DNA of 31,953 bases from Isotricha intestinalis (lineage: Eukaryota; Ciliophora; Litostomatea; Vestibuliferida; Isotrichidae), in assembly GCA_023807065.1 (NCBI GenBank), contig JAJJLU010003775.1, positions 1 to 31,953 of the forward strand, read 5' to 3'. Below the pieces are notes generated by a model. It made no database searches. It was not told the origin of the DNA and worked only from the letters and a program-made list of their open reading frames with translations. The position numbers were made by a program, and so were the translations under genes. This document shows, in pieces, positions 29,476-31,953 of the stretch (position 1 is its first letter; every line of letters begins with the position of its first letter).

Positions 29476-31188
29476 TTAATATTTCCAAACATTAATTCTT
29501 CCTCTTGATTCTAGAATAAAAAATTTGTTATCTCCAAAATCTTGAGAAACACTATAATTTAAATAATGTACATATGCAAATTTTTCAATTATTTGATAGT
29601 TATTTGGACTTATTCTAACAATACTTTGATTTCCAAGAATTAAAAAAGATTTATCTTTTAAAGTTAATATTTTATTTGTAAAGAGTTTATTTACAAAAAT
29701 TGTTTCAATTTGATTTTTTAAATAATCAAAAAAATAAATCTCTTGATAAGAGATCATAAAAATTAAATTATCATTATACAATTTCATTGAATTAATTCTT
29801 TTATTTATTATAGTTTTTACTTTATTTATTATTGTTTTTGTAGTAAAATCATAAAAAGAAATAAAAAAATCATTATCAAATAAAATAATTCTTTTATTTT
29901 TTGGAATTTCACAACATGAAGTAAAATTACCATCATTTAATACATGAATATCATAAGGTTCTTCATATTGGACAAAAGAAAAACTATTATAATAATGAAC
30001 AGTTACATAATTATAATTTATTAAAGGATACATTTCCTTTATTCTCTGATTTAATATATTCAAACTTTTTTCAAATTTATAATTATTTTCTTCAATTTCA
30101 TAAATCAAAATTTTTTGATAACATCCTACTATGATTTTTTTTTCTTTTGTATATGTTATTGAAGTAATATATTGATTATTTGGTAAACTAAATTGTAAAT
30201 TAATTTGTTTTTTATTAAAATCATATATTACTATATTTGATGAAGTAGAACAAATTAATTCACTATCACTTTTTGCTACTACTGAATTTATTCTTCCAAG
30301 AAAGAAGTTTGCTATCTTTTTCATAGGATTTTTTATTGGTGATAAAAAAGATACTTTAAAATAATTTTGTGAAAAAGTAAATTTAAATTTTTCGAATGAA
30401 CAATAGTTAATTTGCTTAATTGGAATCATTTTATAATTAAAATTATTTATTATGTTCATTATTGTTTGGTAACATAATAATTTAGGATGATGAATTGAAT
30501 AATTTCCTAAAATTTTTTCATAAAAATTTAAATATAACGTATGGTTTTCTTTAAATTTTTCATAAACTTCTTTTAATTCTAATATTTGCTTTTCTAAATT
30601 TTCAATTTGTCTTTCTTTAATTTCATTTGCATTTTTTATCATCTTATCAATATTTATTTTACTTAATTCATATTTTTTATATAAATCGTTAAATTTCTGT
30701 TTTGAAAAAATTATCTCTTTAAGAAATATATTATTATGAAAAACATGATTTGATTTACATTTTTCACAAAAATTATCTTTACAATTTATACAATACCCTA
30801 TGAAATTTTTATTATGCAAAAAACATTTATATAAAGTATTTGTTTTATGAGTTCTAAATTTTTTTTTATGAAATTTTATACAATTCTCACATATAAATCC
30901 TTTACATTTACAACACATAATTTTTTCTGAATCAGAAATTATTTTATCACAATGGTGACATTTAAAATTTGTAGTTAACATTTGATATACTATTTTTAAT
31001 TCATTTTCTTTTTTCCCACATTTACATTCATAAGTGACTAAATTTTTTGAAGAATCTATTATTTTTAATATAGGAGTACTATAACAAATTGGACATAATA
31101 TTTCAAAATGATTTGAGTTTGATTCTAATAATTCATGAAATAATGTTTTATGATCATTAGTTGTTTTCCTACTCACTTTTTTTGACAT
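29476..31188 (-). CDS. Zinc-finger, B-box, coiled-coil and propeller protein
   Basis: 570 residues in four parts. The N-terminal finger has C32, C35, C55 and C57, with STPILKI after the first pair, paralogous in layout to the fingers of the proteins at 11089 and 22434. Two B-box-like modules follow: C77, C80, C92, C95, C100, C103, H107, H114, then C122, H125, C133, C136, C141, C144, H148, H151 (the second a canonical B-box). A coiled coil spans about 165-225 (NANEIKERQIENLEKQILEL). Residues about 280-570 look like a degenerate WD40-type propeller (ICSTSSNIVIYDF, IIVGCYQKILIYEI, FFILESRGRINVWKY at the very end). The order finger/B-box/coil/propeller resembles TRIM-like proteins, but no RING is evident, so ligase activity is uncertain. 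It is the fullest member of the three-gene family in this window. Confidence 0.88.
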   Translation of the reverse strand: MSKKVSRKTTNDHKTLFHELLESNSNHFEILCPICYSTPILKIIDSSKNLVTYECKCGKKENELKIVYQMLTTNFKCHHCDKIISDSEKIMCCKCKGFICENCIKFHKKKFRTHKTNTLYKCFLHNKNFIGYCINCKDNFCEKCKSNHVFHNNIFLKEIIFSKQKFNDLYKKYELSKINIDKMIKNANEIKERQIENLEKQILELKEVYEKFKENHTLYLNFYEKILGNYSIHHPKLLCYQTIMNIINNFNYKMIPIKQINYCSFEKFKFTFSQNYFKVSFLSPIKNPMKKIANFFLGRINSVVAKSDSELICSTSSNIVIYDFNKKQINLQFSLPNNQYITSITYTKEKKIIVGCYQKILIYEIEENNYKFEKSLNILNQRIKEMYPLINYNYVTVHYYNSFSFVQYEEPYDIHVLNDGNFTSCCEIPKNKRIILFDNDFFISFYDFTTKTIINKVKTIINKRINSMKLYNDNLIFMISYQEIYFFDYLKNQIETIFVNKLFTNKILTLKDKSFLILGNQSIVRISPNNYQIIEKFAYVHYLNYSVSQDFGDNKFFILESRGRINVWKY

Positions 31189-31866
31189 AATAAAATTAAA
31201 ATTTATTTTTTAATTCTCCTTAAATATATAAGATATTTAATGATTATTCATTCTGATAATAATTAACTCTAAAATTTAAGATTAATTAATTGTTTTAAAA
31301 TTAAGAATTAGAAATAAATTAAACATAATAAAATAAATTAAACAATTATTTAAATATTTCATTTTATTTTTAAAAAATAATTTTTCACATCCTCAAATTC
31401 CTTTTACTTTCTAAATTTTTTCAATGATCAACATATTTCAAGAATTGTTTTATTTTCTTTTTTTAATTTTATGAAGATTCATTGAAAATTATTTGCGGAT
31501 TAAATTATAATTATAAATTATTATCTTTATTTTATCATTTCATTATTTCCTTTATAATCAATCTAAAGCTAAATCTTTATCTTCAACAAATTTTAGAAAT
31601 ACATTTTTGGTTAAATCTTTGTTAATTTTTATGAGTGAAAAACTCTTGTTTTACTAAGTAAGATTTTTTAAACAAATATTTTTTATTATTTTTATTGGGA
31701 ACATATGTATTATTGAGTTTGTTTTTTATTTATATATTTTTTTAGATTTTTATATGTTTTGAATTTATGAGAAATATAAAAGAATTAATTAAATTACCGT
31801 AATTTACACAAAATTCCTAATTTTTTTTTTGAGGTCTTTTTTGAAAAATACTTATAACTCAAAAAA
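31189..31866. other. AT-rich terminal spacer
   Basis: 678 nt upstream of the minus-strand gene, running toward the window edge. No reading frame, RNA gene or repeat is recognised; presumably it carries the promoter of the gene at 29476-31188. Confidence 0.4.
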
Positions 31867-31953
31867 ATGCAGCCAATTAATTTATAAGATAAAGAAGAAG
31901 AAAAAAATACCAATTTCCAGATGCTCTTGATGATATAGATTCAATATATGATA
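31867..31953 (+). CDS. Possible 5' end of a gene cut by the window edge
   Basis: ATG at 31867 opens only six codons (MQPINL) before TAA. From 31893 a different frame reads RRRKKYQFPDALDDIDSIYD to the window end and looks like coding sequence. No GT-AG intron joins the two in the sequence available, so the start may lie elsewhere, the first ATG may be irrelevant, or the frame may be chance. Very tentative. Confidence 0.2.

Noticed and set aside
1..31953. Telomere repeats, tRNA or rRNA genes, CRISPR arrays, transposase genes
   Set aside because: None seen on either strand; the window ends are plain AT-rich sequence and the few GC-richer patches do not fold into a tRNA shape by eye.

Overview
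This looks like nuclear DNA from a eukaryotic microbe with an extremely AT-rich genome. Coding strands use almost only A/T-ending codons and the spacers are close to homopolymeric A/T. Long frames (up to 2,897 codons) contain no in-frame TAA, TAG or TGA. The genes end in TAA, or TGA in two cases, so the standard code applies. At least two genes carry very small GT-AG introns (26 and 33 nt) close to their 5' ends. My best inference is a ciliate that keeps the standard code, such as an anaerobic litostome or rumen entodiniomorph. Tiny introns, a starch-type glucan water dikinase and a bacterial-looking flavodoxin would all fit such a host. Standard-code use excludes Tetrahymena- or Paramecium-like ciliates. 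The assignment is inference and no telomere or rRNA marker is present.

Layout. 1-1,007 is AT-rich spacer, with a possible tail of an upstream gene at 82-195. A low-complexity hypothetical (1,008-1,826, minus) is followed by a giant intronless armadillo/HEAT protein with a C-terminal PH-like domain (1,939-10,632, minus). Then come a Cys-rich B-box protein (11,089-12,246, plus), a basic hypothetical with a conserved-looking NWAISLRKP/PIW block (12,493-13,635, minus), and an alpha-glucan water dikinase (13,822-17,102, plus; 26-nt intron). A spacer with possible gene remnants (17,103-18,045) separates it from a flavodoxin with a signal peptide (18,046-18,654, minus). After about 1.1 kb of spacer lies a single-pass RING-H2 protein (19,756-20,526, minus). 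A run of zinc-finger genes follows: RING/Cys-rich (21,520-22,329, plus), zinc finger + WD40 (22,434-24,134, plus) and RING-TRAF (24,208-24,717, minus). Next are a coiled-coil protein (24,844-26,778, plus), 1.2 kb of spacer, a Lys/Glu/Asn-rich hypothetical with a 33-nt intron (28,010-29,365, plus), a zinc finger + B-box + coiled-coil + propeller protein (29,476-31,188, minus), and a terminal spacer with a weak hint of a gene at the right edge.

Functional themes. One gene is metabolic and recognisable with confidence: GWD phosphorylates starch-like glucan, which suggests that the cell stores amylopectin-type reserve polysaccharide rather than ordinary glycogen. Six of the twelve confident genes encode zinc-binding RING, B-box or TRAF-type proteins. 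Three of these (11,089, 22,434 and 29,476) share an N-terminal zinc-finger module but differ in whether B-boxes and a WD40-like propeller follow, and look like members of one expanding, modular family. The rest are scaffold or cytoskeleton-like proteins of unknown role. Genes are independent eukaryotic units in tandem, divergent (126-456 nt) and convergent (73-246 nt) arrangements. There is no sign of operons, CRISPR arrays, rRNA, tRNA or intact mobile elements.
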